The notes under the pieces: generated by a model
Seen by the model: only the letters and a program-made list of their open reading frames with translations
Database searches by the model: none
What the model was told of the DNA's origin: nothing
Shown here: positions 35,338 to 45,300 of the stretch, piece by piece
How positions within the stretch are numbered: position 1 is the stretch's first letter
Layout: each line of letters starts with the position of its first letter
Source: CAZTZL01 sp964537715
GTDB taxonomy: Bacteria; Zhuqueibacterota; QNDG01; DSAB01
DNA: 64,000 nucleotides
Assembly (NCBI GenBank): GCA_964537715.1
Contig: CAZIAH010000006.1
Location: 7,025-71,024, forward strand
Reading direction: 5' to 3'
Translations under genes and position numbers: made by a program

Positions 35338-36351
35338 ATGGCGTTCAAATCTAGGAAATGGCACTTTTTACGATCCCGGTTATTGTATCATTCAATTTTT
35401 TGGGGATTCATTTTTCTCTTTGTTTTCTTCGCTTCTCGTGCTGCATCGGCGACATGGAACTTTTCTTTTACACTGGCTTTGAGTCTGGTCATTTTTATGC
35501 CAATTCCGGTATATCTGCATTTTTTCTTTCTTGAACGTTTTTTCAATCAAAAACGATATTTCTTTTATTCAGTATCGGTTGTGGGAATTATCACCGGTTT
35601 TGCTCCTCTTTTTACGTTGTATTTTTCCAGTGTTTTCGGAACCAAAAACAATGTCGTTCAATGGATGACGGATCTTTTTTTTGCTCTTCTTGTCACGACT
35701 GCGATTAAATTTGTAAAACACGGTTTTGAACAGAGACTATTGGTTGATAAGATCAAGGCCAAACAGCTTCAGACAGAACTGGGTCTTCTGAAATCCCAGA
35801 TCAATCCCCATTTTCTGTTCAATACGTTGAATAATCTCTATTCCATGGCTTTGGAACATCAAGATCAGAACATGGCAGACAGCATTTCCCGTTTATCCCG
35901 GTTGATGCGCTATACCATCCATGAAAGCAATCAGGAAGCCATCGGGTTGGAAAAAGAAATTCAGCAGATACAATCGTATATCGATCTCCAAAAACTTCGT
36001 TTTACTGAGGAAGATAATATTCATGTGCATTTCATAATCCAGGGAAATAGAAAAGGGAAAACAATCCCTCCCATGCTGCTCATTCCTTTTGTGGAAAATG
36101 CATTCAAGCACGGTATCAGCACCCAATTTCCCTCCACAATCGATATCCGTTTGAATGTGCAGGATGAGAGTCTGCAATTTGAAGTCGAAAACACATTGCA
36201 TTCGATGAATCCCGATAAAAAAAATGAGGAGTCTGGTCTGGGATTAACCAACATTCAAAGAAGATTGGATCTTCTCTATCCCAAAACGCATGCATTGCAC
36301 ATTTCGAAGGATACGGATCGATTCAAGATAAGATTGCAGATACCATTGTGA
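35338..36351 (+). CDS. LytS/YpdA-type sensor histidine kinase
   Basis: The product is 337 residues. Four membrane helices occupy about 15-130. The His_kinase (PF06580) domain carries the phospho-acceptor motif LKSQINPHFLFNTLNNL. The ATPase lobe has PPMLLIPFVENAFKHG and SGLGLTNIQRRLDLLYP. The upstream ribosome site is weak. It is paired with the LytTR response regulator 7 bp downstream. Such pairs respond to envelope or metabolite cues and control one or a few target promoters; the cue is unknown. Confidence 0.92.
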   Translation: MAFKSRKWHFLRSRLLYHSIFWGFIFLFVFFASRAASATWNFSFTLALSLVIFMPIPVYLHFFFLERFFNQKRYFFYSVSVVGIITGFAPLFTLYFSSVFGTKNNVVQWMTDLFFALLVTTAIKFVKHGFEQRLLVDKIKAKQLQTELGLLKSQINPHFLFNTLNNLYSMALEHQDQNMADSISRLSRLMRYTIHESNQEAIGLEKEIQQIQSYIDLQKLRFTEEDNIHVHFIIQGNRKGKTIPPMLLIPFVENAFKHGISTQFPSTIDIRLNVQDESLQFEVENTLHSMNPDKKNEESGLGLTNIQRRLDLLYPKTHALHISKDTDRFKIRLQIPL

Positions 36352-36358
36352 GGGGCTT

Positions 36359-37081
36359 ATGAAACTGAAATGCGTGGTTATTGACGATGAACCCAGAGCG
36401 ATCCATGTTGTGGAAACACACATTCAAAAAATTCCGTTTCTTGAGATTGCTGCGGTTTTCAGAAACGGATTGGAGGCATTGGAATTTCTTCAGGATCATC
36501 AGGTCGATCTTCTCTTTCTTGATATCAACATGCCTGATCTGTCGGGGATCCAGTTTATGAACTCACTCACCCGACCGCCCATGGTCATCTTTACAACTGC
36601 GTATTCGGAATTTGCACTGGAAAGTTATGAATATAATGCCGTGGATTTTCTCCTGAAACCCATTGAATTTGAGAGGTTCCTCAAAGCCGCCAACAAAGCC
36701 ATGGCTAAAATGCAAACACTGTCCAAACCACAACAGAATTTATCGAATGGTTCTTCTGTAAGAAAAGGGATGCAGGACACGCTGTTTATAAAAAGCGGTC
36801 AGGAAACCTATCAGTTGAAAATAAACGACATCCTCTATGTGGAAAGCGCGGGGAACTATGTGAATTTTGTGACCAGGGATGATCAAATCATGACCTTAAT
36901 GACAATGCATGAAGTGCTGGAAATTTTGCCCGAACACTTCTTTTTCCGGGTTCATCGGTCTTATATCATTGCCAGGAAATACATTGATAAAATTGAAAGA
37001 CATCAGGTCCATATTGGAAACAAAAAAGTACCCATAGGAAGTATCTATCGGAATAGTTTTTTAAAGGAGATCAAGGAGTAA
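36359..37081 (+). CDS. LytTR-family response regulator
   Basis: The product is 240 residues. The receiver domain (about 3-120) has acidic VVIDDEPRA, phospho-Asp in LLFLDINMPDLSG, and Lys in DFLLKPIEF. The LytTR DNA-binding domain (about 140-238) reads YQLKINDILYVESAGNYVNF, HRSYIIARKYID and VPIGSIYRNSFL. It is the partner of the LytS-type kinase with 7 bp between the genes. The family binds paired direct repeats about 10 bp apart upstream of its targets. Confidence 0.94.
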   Translation: MKLKCVVIDDEPRAIHVVETHIQKIPFLEIAAVFRNGLEALEFLQDHQVDLLFLDINMPDLSGIQFMNSLTRPPMVIFTTAYSEFALESYEYNAVDFLLKPIEFERFLKAANKAMAKMQTLSKPQQNLSNGSSVRKGMQDTLFIKSGQETYQLKINDILYVESAGNYVNFVTRDDQIMTLMTMHEVLEILPEHFFFRVHRSYIIARKYIDKIERHQVHIGNKKVPIGSIYRNSFLKEIKE

Positions 37082-37564
37082 ATAACTTGTCCAACAGAGG
37101 CTGAGCCGCAGCCTGATATAAAATAACCTGCCCAGAATTTAATCCCTGCGACTGTATCAAAAGTCCATTTCATGTCATTGCGAGGAGTCCCGATTATTCA
37201 TTATATTTTTTCATTGCTGTCCCAAATGGGAAATCACAATTTTCTGAATATGTTGAAGACCAAAAGGTCGTAGGTGGATTCCCGCTTAAAGATTGCGGGA
37301 ATGACAGGGGGGGTGTCATTCCCCGCGTCAAGCACGGGACAGGCTCTGAAATTTTTAATCAGGAATCCAGGGTGGTGGAACAATAACCTCATTTCAGAAA
37401 TATCAGAGTATCAATTCTCTCCCAAAATAAAGCTTGTAGGGTGCGCTTTGGCGCACCGTCCTCTTAGAATTAAAACCAACAGAGCCACAACAACAAACCC
37501 TTGAAATCCGCTTGCCGTTTGCTTATATTCTTCTGATTCTGTACGATCATAACCCGGACCATTG
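37082..37564. repeat. Intergenic block of dispersed palindromic repeats
   Basis: No gene is seen in about 480 bp. It holds fragments of widespread bacterial repeats: GTCATTGCGAGGAGTCCCGA near 37174, CATTCCCCGCG/GCGGGAATGAC-type inverted segments at about 37279-37340, GGAATCCAG at about 37363, and a GTAG-footed perfect hairpin GGTGCGC-TTTG-GCGCACC at 37440-37457. The last has the form of a REP element. The region precedes the GC-rich polymerase gene. Confidence 0.6.
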
Positions 37565-38788
37565 ATGCAAACGAGTCCCAAAATTCTCCGTTGGCTCTTC
37601 ATGGACCTCAACTCCTACTTTGCCTCCATCGAGCAGGAGCTGCGCCCGGAACTCCGGGCCAAACCCGTGGGTGTCGTGCCGATTATGGCCGACACCACCT
37701 GCTGCATCGCCGCCAGTTACGAAGCCAAGGCCTTCGGTGTCAAGACCGGCACCCTGGTCTCCGAAGCACGTAAGCTGTGCCCGAATATTCAATTCGTCGA
37801 GGCGCGCCACCAGGTGTACGTGGAATACCATCACAAAATCGTGCAGGCCATGGAATCCTGCCTGCCCGTGTCCGTGGTCATGTCCATCGACGAGATGGCC
37901 TTCCGCCTTATCGGAGAGGAGCGCACCGTAGAAAACGCCGTCGAAATCGCCCGCCGCATGAAACGCGCCTTGCGCGAACAAGTGGGCAGCACCCTGCGAT
38001 GTTCCGTCGGCGTGGCGCCCAACCGCTTCCTTGCCAAAGTCGGCGGCGGCATGCAGAAACCCGACGGTCTCGTCGTCATCAAGCCCTCGAATCTGCCGGA
38101 CATCCTTTTCTCCTTGGACCTGCAGGACCTGCCGGGTATCGGTCGCCGCATGCACAAACGGCTTCTGAAACACGGCATTGAAACCACCCAACAGCTCTGC
38201 GCCCTCCCAAAGCAGGAGATGCGGCAAATCTGGAACGGCGTTGTTGGGGAACGCTTCTGGCACTGGCTCCGCGGTGATGACCTCATCGAAACACCCGCGC
38301 AGCAGAGGCGCACCGTCAGCCACTCCCATGTTCTGCCCCCGGAACTCAGAACCGAGGAAGGCGCCCGCGCCGTTGCCCAGAAACTGGTGCACAAGGCTGG
38401 CACTCGTCTGCGCAAGATGGGTTACTGGGCCGGCGGTTTTTCCGTCTATGTGAGAATTGGTTACGAATCGGCTTGGTCCGAGAAGATCCGCCTTGTGGAG
38501 TGCCAGGACACCCTCACCCTGTTAGAGGCTCTGCATGCCCTGTGGAAGCGATACCCGTCCACGTTGAAAAAGCCCTTGGGCATCGGCATCTGTTTGTACG
38601 ATCTCGTGCCCGAGGATGTGCACACCCTGGGTCTGTTCGAGGATGTCAAGCGCACCCGCCTCGCCTCAGCCATTGATCAGATCAACGCCAAGTACGGCAC
38701 CGACACGGTCTACTTCGGCGGCATCCATGATGTCAAAAGCGCCGCGCCCACCCGCATCGCCTTCACCAGCATTCCCGATTATTTTTAA
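37565..38788 (+). CDS. dinB: Y-family translesion DNA polymerase (DinB-like)
   Basis: The product is 407 residues from the ATG at 37565. The palm carries the catalytic Asp in LFMDLNSYFASIEQ, where Phe is the likely steric gate, and Asp-Glu in VMSIDEMAFRL. The nucleotide-binding segment reads ASYEAKAFGVKTG. RCSVGVAPNRFLAKVG and the HhH motif DLPGIGRRMHKRLLKHG follow, with a little-finger domain to the end. It copies damaged DNA with low fidelity. No beta-clamp motif was certain at the C-terminus. GC content and codon use are visibly higher than in every neighbour, and REP-like hairpins flank the gene, so recent transfer is likely. Confidence 0.9.
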   Translation: MQTSPKILRWLFMDLNSYFASIEQELRPELRAKPVGVVPIMADTTCCIAASYEAKAFGVKTGTLVSEARKLCPNIQFVEARHQVYVEYHHKIVQAMESCLPVSVVMSIDEMAFRLIGEERTVENAVEIARRMKRALREQVGSTLRCSVGVAPNRFLAKVGGGMQKPDGLVVIKPSNLPDILFSLDLQDLPGIGRRMHKRLLKHGIETTQQLCALPKQEMRQIWNGVVGERFWHWLRGDDLIETPAQQRRTVSHSHVLPPELRTEEGARAVAQKLVHKAGTRLRKMGYWAGGFSVYVRIGYESAWSEKIRLVECQDTLTLLEALHALWKRYPSTLKKPLGIGICLYDLVPEDVHTLGLFEDVKRTRLASAIDQINAKYGTDTVYFGGIHDVKSAAPTRIAFTSIPDYF

Positions 38789-38802
38789 CCCGTAGTTCGG
38801 AG

Positions 38803-38826
38803 GGCGTGCACTGGCGCACCTTTTTT
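38803..38826 (+). terminator. Hairpin terminator after dinB, REP-like
   Basis: GGCGTGC-ACTG-GCGCACC (imperfect) is directly followed by TTTTTT, 14 bp after the stop. Its right arm and the CGTAG foot upstream resemble the hairpin at 37440-37457. Confidence 0.65.
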
Positions 38827-39223
38827 ATTCCCAACTTCCCCAGAATAAAGTGGATTTTCGCAAATCGAATTTTTATATTGGTTGTTGATTATCACTCCTT
38901 CAGCATGATACGACATTTCTTACAGGTAACTTTCCGGAATCAGAATTTAGAAATTAGAATGGGAAAATAGATATATTTAGAGTAAAATATAAAACCGAAT
39001 AGCAACTGGTTATACTGTATGATGATAAGTACTGCTATCATAAAAATAAACATATTATAAAGGGTATAAGTCTCGTGATATGAAATATCTATGAAGTCGA
39101 ATAGATTTAAAAGTATGAAATTGTTTCATAACCGGGACCTATAATCCTCTTTCTTACATAAGCAAGTAAGAAATATAAGAAGTTTTTAAGCAAGATTTAA
39201 ATCAAAACTTAATGGAGATAGCT
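38827..39223. other. AT-rich gene-free stretch
   Basis: These are about 400 bp between dinB and the next exported protein gene. Nothing beyond the leader and ribosome site (TGGAG before 39224) is recognised, and no hairpin or repeat of note was found. Base composition drops sharply from GC-rich dinB to AT-rich. Confidence 0.5.
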
Positions 39224-42184
39224 ATGAAAGTATTGAATATTTTCTTTTTTAATATGTTCTTTATTTTAGTCTTATATGGTGTCACTTATTCACAAAGTCC
39301 ATCAGATAGTGTCGAAGTCGCCTGGATTAACCATTATTCATCAGGTCTTTTGCCTGCTGAAGATGAAGCTACTGACATGGCAGTTGATGGTTTTGGCAAC
39401 GTATTTGTGACAGGTTCCAGTTCAAATTTACCACATGGGCTTGATTATCTTACTATTAAATATGATCCTACTGGGCATGAGGAATGGACAGTTCACTTTA
39501 ATGCGGAAGGGAATGGAGATGACATACCTAGATCCGTCTCTGTAGATCAAACCAGTAACGTCTATGTTACAGGTCGATGTTTTGGAGCAAGTAAATCTTA
39601 TGATTTTGCAACTGTAAAATATAATTCAAGTGGAGTGCAACAATGGGTTGTCTATTATAATGGACCAAATAATTCAGATGATTATGCAGAAGATATGGTT
39701 ATCGATAATTTTGGAAACATTTATGTAACAGGAACTAGCAATGGTGATTTGACAACAATCAAGTACAGTTCAGATGGAATTCAACAATGGATAGCCCGCT
39801 ATGATGGACCAGCTAATTCAGATGATGAAGCTAGAGATATCGCACTTGACGATTCAGGATATGTTTATATAACAGGCATAGAAGTGGGTCAAATTACGAG
39901 CTTTGGAAATTTGGATTTTGATTACATAACAATTAAATATAACTCATCAGGGACCGAGCAATGGACTGCTCACTATAATTCAGGGTCGTATGATGATTCT
40001 GCAACTTCTCTCGCAGTTGATGGCTCTGGGAATGTTTATGTCACCGGGCAAGCAAAAGATGACTATACAACAGTGAAATACGATCAATATGGAATGGAAG
40101 AATGGGTAGTACAATATGATGAAGGATATAATGACGGGGCAAGGTCTATCACAATCGATGCTATTGGAAATATTTATGTAACCGGAGCTAGCCAGGACAG
40201 TACTGGGAGATTTGAATATCATTTCGTTACGATTAGTTATTATTCTTCTGGAGAAGAACGATGGATTGCTCGCTATAGTGGTCCTGAATCAGGAAGTGTA
40301 GATGGGGCAAATTGTATTACCGTTGATACTTATGGAAATGTATATGTAACTGGTTATAGTGATGGGATAAAAGATGGGATAGGTTCTTCTGATTATACTA
40401 CAATTAAATATGACTATTATGGAAATAAACAATGGGTTAAAATATATAATGGTCCAGGAAATACTTTAGATCATTCAATATCTCTTACTATTGATTCAAA
40501 TGGAAATGTATATATAACAGGTTATAGCTATGGTATAGATACAGATTCAGATTACGCAACTATTAAATACAGTTCTTCAGGAGTAGAAGAATGGGTTTCA
40601 AGATATAACGGTATGACAAATAGTAATGACCGAGCAACTGATATAGCATTGGATAGTCAAGGAAACATTTATGTTATTGGTGAAAGTCGTAGAGAGTCTT
40701 ATAATAATAACTTTATTATAGTTAAATACAATTCATTAGGAGGTCAAGAGTGGGTTGCCAAATATGAATGTGCTTATTCGGGCACACCAACTGGATTTGT
40801 TGTAGATAATTATGGAAATGTTTATGTAACAGGATGGGAAGATACGCCTGGTGATCAGGGACATGATTATGTTACGATTAAATATAATTCTTCTGGTGAA
40901 CAGCAATGGGTAAAAATGTACAATGGATCTGGAAATGATAATGATAATGCATTTGATATTGGTGTTGATAACTTAGGAAATGTTTATGTAACAGGAACAA
41001 GTGCAGGTTCTTGGACTGGTGAGGATTATGTTACAATAAAATATAACAGTGATGGTATTCAACAATGGGTTGCTCGTTTTGATGGAGGTTGGAGAGGATC
41101 CAAATATATGGGAGACAATGCACACGCCCTTTTTGTTGATTCTCTTGGGTATATTTATGTCACTGGGAGCAGTCGGCTTGATGAAACGTTGGAAGATTGT
41201 GTTACCATCAAATATACTCCTTCTGGGGATACACTTTGGACTGCTCGTTATAAAGGGATTCAAGATAAGAGTTATGATTATGGAAGGGATATAGCTGTGG
41301 ATGATCAAGGTAACGTGTTTGTTACAGGATCAAGTAATAATATTATTTCGGAGAAATTTGTAACTATTAAATATAATTCATCTGGAGGTCAAGAGTGGGT
41401 TGCTCTATGTGATAGTATTGACCAAAGTTATCCAACTTCACTTATTATTGATAATTCCGGCTATGTTTATGTGACAGGATATGGAGTTCCGCTTGGTTCT
41501 ACAACATTTGACTTTATTACGATTAAATATGATACTTCTGGGATTACTGAATGGGTCGCATGTTACGATAGACCAGATAATTCTGATGACCAAGCACCAG
41601 ATATGGTAATTGACGATTTCGGAAATGTTTATGTAGCAGGAGAAAGTAACTTAGAACCGTTTCCTGACTCCAATTGGGATTGCACAACAATCAAATACAA
41701 CTCTAGTGGAGTGAAAAAATGGGTGGCCAGTTATAATGGCCCAGGAAATACTGATGACGGGGTTGGCGGTATTGCTATCGATAAGTCAGGGAATGTTTAT
41801 GTAGCAGGTTCAAGTAGCGGTGAGAATTGGAGTATCATTACAGTGATTAAATATATTCAGATTTATTCCCATGTTCAGTACAGTAACTTACAAAGTCCAT
41901 CACAATATAAATTAACTCAGAATTATCCTAATCCCTTTAACTCAATCACAACCTTAGAATATCACGTACCTAATGTCAATCATGTGATATTAAAAGTTTA
42001 TAATACATTAGGTCAGGAAACCATGACCTTAGTGGATGAGACTAAGGAGGCTGGATATTATAAAGTCTTATGGGATGCAACTGATAAAACATCAGGAGTT
42101 TATTTTTTAAGATTACAAACATTTGATGTATCAAAAAAACAGGAATCCTACTCTGAGATACGTAAAGTAATTTTGTTAAAGTAA
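39224..42184 (+). CDS. T9SS-secreted SBBP-repeat beta-propeller protein
   Basis: The product is 986 residues from the ATG at 39224 (GGAG 7 nt upstream; ATG 39212 overlaps it). The signal peptide ends GVTYSQ. About 14-15 repeats of roughly 58 residues follow, each with a core such as DNFGNIYVTG...YTTIKYNSSG...QWVARYNGP. This is the SBBP (seven-bladed beta-propeller) repeat, often Ca-binding because of the D-x-(D/S)-G-N loops. The C-terminal 85 residues are a T9SS sorting domain (LTQNYPNPFNSITTLEY, ending RKVILLK). It is a surface or released protein of unknown ligand. The gene is AT-rich relative to the left half of the window. Confidence 0.85.
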   Translation: MKVLNIFFFNMFFILVLYGVTYSQSPSDSVEVAWINHYSSGLLPAEDEATDMAVDGFGNVFVTGSSSNLPHGLDYLTIKYDPTGHEEWTVHFNAEGNGDDIPRSVSVDQTSNVYVTGRCFGASKSYDFATVKYNSSGVQQWVVYYNGPNNSDDYAEDMVIDNFGNIYVTGTSNGDLTTIKYSSDGIQQWIARYDGPANSDDEARDIALDDSGYVYITGIEVGQITSFGNLDFDYITIKYNSSGTEQWTAHYNSGSYDDSATSLAVDGSGNVYVTGQAKDDYTTVKYDQYGMEEWVVQYDEGYNDGARSITIDAIGNIYVTGASQDSTGRFEYHFVTISYYSSGEERWIARYSGPESGSVDGANCITVDTYGNVYVTGYSDGIKDGIGSSDYTTIKYDYYGNKQWVKIYNGPGNTLDHSISLTIDSNGNVYITGYSYGIDTDSDYATIKYSSSGVEEWVSRYNGMTNSNDRATDIALDSQGNIYVIGESRRESYNNNFIIVKYNSLGGQEWVAKYECAYSGTPTGFVVDNYGNVYVTGWEDTPGDQGHDYVTIKYNSSGEQQWVKMYNGSGNDNDNAFDIGVDNLGNVYVTGTSAGSWTGEDYVTIKYNSDGIQQWVARFDGGWRGSKYMGDNAHALFVDSLGYIYVTGSSRLDETLEDCVTIKYTPSGDTLWTARYKGIQDKSYDYGRDIAVDDQGNVFVTGSSNNIISEKFVTIKYNSSGGQEWVALCDSIDQSYPTSLIIDNSGYVYVTGYGVPLGSTTFDFITIKYDTSGITEWVACYDRPDNSDDQAPDMVIDDFGNVYVAGESNLEPFPDSNWDCTTIKYNSSGVKKWVASYNGPGNTDDGVGGIAIDKSGNVYVAGSSSGENWSIITVIKYIQIYSHVQYSNLQSPSQYKLTQNYPNPFNSITTLEYHVPNVNHVILKVYNTLGQETMTLVDETKEAGYYKVLWDATDKTSGVYFLRLQTFDVSKKQESYSEIRKVILLK

Positions 42185-42356
42185 AACTGTTATTACAAGG
42201 ATTTTCTAATTACAGTCCTTAAACGGGATATAAGAAGGCAAAATCGAAGTCTTATGTCATGCCAAATGCGCTATTGGGGTTAGTACGAGAATAGATGAGA
42301 TTTTCAATTTTATTAGGTTTATATATAACGTTTATTATTGAAGGAGGTGTCGAGCT

Positions 42357-45300
42357 ATGAAATTGCAAATGGGAAGTTTGAAAAAAGCGCTTTTGATCGT
42401 AATGATGTACTTTAGCCTATTATTCATTATAGAACAAGGATTTGCCCAACTCGCCGACTCCCCTTGGCCCATGTTTCGACACGATCTACAACACACAGGT
42501 TATAGTTCATATGAGGGACCAAAAATACCAGAACTTAAATGGAAATTCAATGTGGGCAGTATACTATCTTCCCCTTCTATTGGGGAAGATGGAACCATCT
42601 ATGTTGGATTAGCCGATGGTGCTATCCATGCTATTCAACAAAATGGTGTAAGGAAGTTTGAATATGTCCCCGACAATTTTGTTGTTGTCCATGAATGGGA
42701 TTTAATTTCTTCACCAGCAATTGGGTCTGATGGTACGATTTATATAGGTTCTTTTGATGGTCATTTGTATGCTATTGACTCATACGGAATATTAAAATGG
42801 AAATTTAATACAGGATATACTGGAATGGGCGTTAGATCTTCACCAGTGATTGGATCAGATGGCACTATCTATATTGCATCATATTCTGGCTATATTTTTG
42901 CAGTTAATCCTAACGGTAGTCTAAAATGGAAATTTCAATGTGGAGCAACAGCATCTTCACCAGCAATTGGATCAGATGGTGTAGTGTATGTAGGATCTGG
43001 TGATAAATTTCTTTATGCTATTAATCCAGATAGTTCATTAAAATGGAAATTTGAAACTAATGGCGGGATAATTTCATCTCCAGCTATTGATTCTAATAAC
43101 ATTACATATGTAGGTTCAGATGATCACAATATCTACGCTATAAATCCAAATGGAACATTAAAATGGAAGTTCACAACAAACGGTCCAGTTTATTCTTCTC
43201 CTGCTATAAGCTCATATGGGACAATTTTTGTAGGCTCAAATGATAAGAATCTTTATGCTATATCTCTAGATGGAACCTTGAGATGGAAATTTGAAACTGG
43301 ATGGTATGGCTATTTCAATAAATCGTCACCAGCAATAGATAAATCAGGAATTGTTTATATTTCCACTCAAGATAATTATCTTTATGCCATTGATCCAGAT
43401 GGATCTGAAAGATGGCGCTTTAAGACTGATGATGAAATCTATTCTTCCCCTGTAATCGGTCCTGATAATAAAGTTTACATATGTTGCTCTGATGGTTATT
43501 TATACTCGATAAGACAAAATCCAGATGAAATACCTCCCTCGTCTATTTCTGATCTTTCGATAATCAATATATCCTCATCTTCTATTTTACTCTCATGGAC
43601 ATCACCTGGTGATGATGGACATTTTGGTGCTGCTACTAAATATGATATCCGTTATTCTACTTACCAAATAACTCCATCAAATTGGGAAACAGCAGATAAA
43701 GCACAAAATACTCCTTCTCCGCTTTATTCTAATCTTAACCAAACGTATAGATTAGAAGATCTTTCTTCAAACACTACTTATTATGTAGGAATTAAAGCAG
43801 CGGATGAAGTGGACAATTGGTCTGAATTATCCAATTTGGTTTCAGCTACAACAATTGATACAATAGACATTGGAAAATGGAATATTGTGACCGTGGATCA
43901 CGGTATCTCTTTCAATTTAGCTTCTTTGGCTGTTGATAAAAATATCCCTTATATTGCTTATTACGGTGGAAGTAGTCTTTATTTTTCTAAATATAATGGA
44001 GATTCTTGGATTAGTGAGTTAATAGGGGCCGCAACCAACGTAAGTAACCTTACACTTGCTATAGATAATAACAACCAACCACATATTCTATATCGCTCAG
44101 GTAATAATTTAAAGTACACACTTTATAAGGGAACGTCCTGGCAGACTCAGAATGTTGATATAGAGGGAATTTTAGATTTTTCATTTCCTTGTATTAATAA
44201 TACTGAAAATCCATGCTTTTGTTATTATGATGCAAACAATAAATATTTGCAATATGCAAATTATGACGGTTATACTTGGCATTCTCAAATAGTAGATTCG
44301 GATGGAGACGTTGGAAAATCACCATCGCTTTTCTTAGATAAAGAAGACAAGCCTCATATTAGTTATTTTGATGCAACGAATAAAAATATTAAGTATGCTT
44401 TTTATGATGGTTTATCGTGGATTCTTTCCGTTGTTGATACAAGTGAAGCTAAACCTTTTTCATCTCTTGTCGTGGACAATAATGGAAAACCTCATATTGC
44501 TTATTGTACTTATACTGAAACTTGTGATTGGTACGATATGGGAATTTGTATTAATCAAGGCCCAGATATCCTTCACTTAAAACATGCTTATTATAATTCC
44601 AGTGTGTGGGAAATTGAAGGAATAGAATCAACAGTAGGAAGTGATTTCTTTTTATCGTTAACTCCTGAAGGTTATCCTTTTATTGTTTTTCACCAAGGGG
44701 AAAGAGAATGTGTCGAATATGTTCCCTTTTTAGGTTGTATAAACACAGATGTTATATTGAAGTCAACAAATTATGCTGCTAAGCATGAACATTCATGGCT
44801 CAAAGGTGCAATTTCGGATCCATACCGACTTGGTTCATACATAATGGATTCGAATGGAAATATACATCATTGTTTTATATCCGATGGCTCTGTAATATAT
44901 GATCTTTATTTTGGATCTACTTGGCAAGACCCTCAAGTTGTAGAAGCTAAAAAACAAGTGGGGTTGTCTAATAGCCTTGTTTTGGATAAAAATGATCACC
45001 CTCATATTAGTTATTGGGACGAAGCTAATGGGAATTTGAAATATGCTTATTACAATGACATATTATGGAAGATTGAGACGATTGATTCAGCTGGAAATGT
45101 TGGAATTAACTCAGACATTGTATTGGATAATAATGAATGTCCTCATATTAGTTATCGTGATGTATCTAATGCAGATTTGAAATATGCTTATTACGATGGT
45201 TCTGTATGGAGAGTTCAAAAAGTAGATTCACTTGGAAATGTTGGTACTGGTACATCTATCGTTTTAGATAATAATGGATATCCACACATTAGTTACTACG

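Noticed and set aside
37262..38788. Multiple long frames overlapping dinB on both strands
   Set aside because: These are high-GC shadow frames; only the DinB frame carries a protein family.
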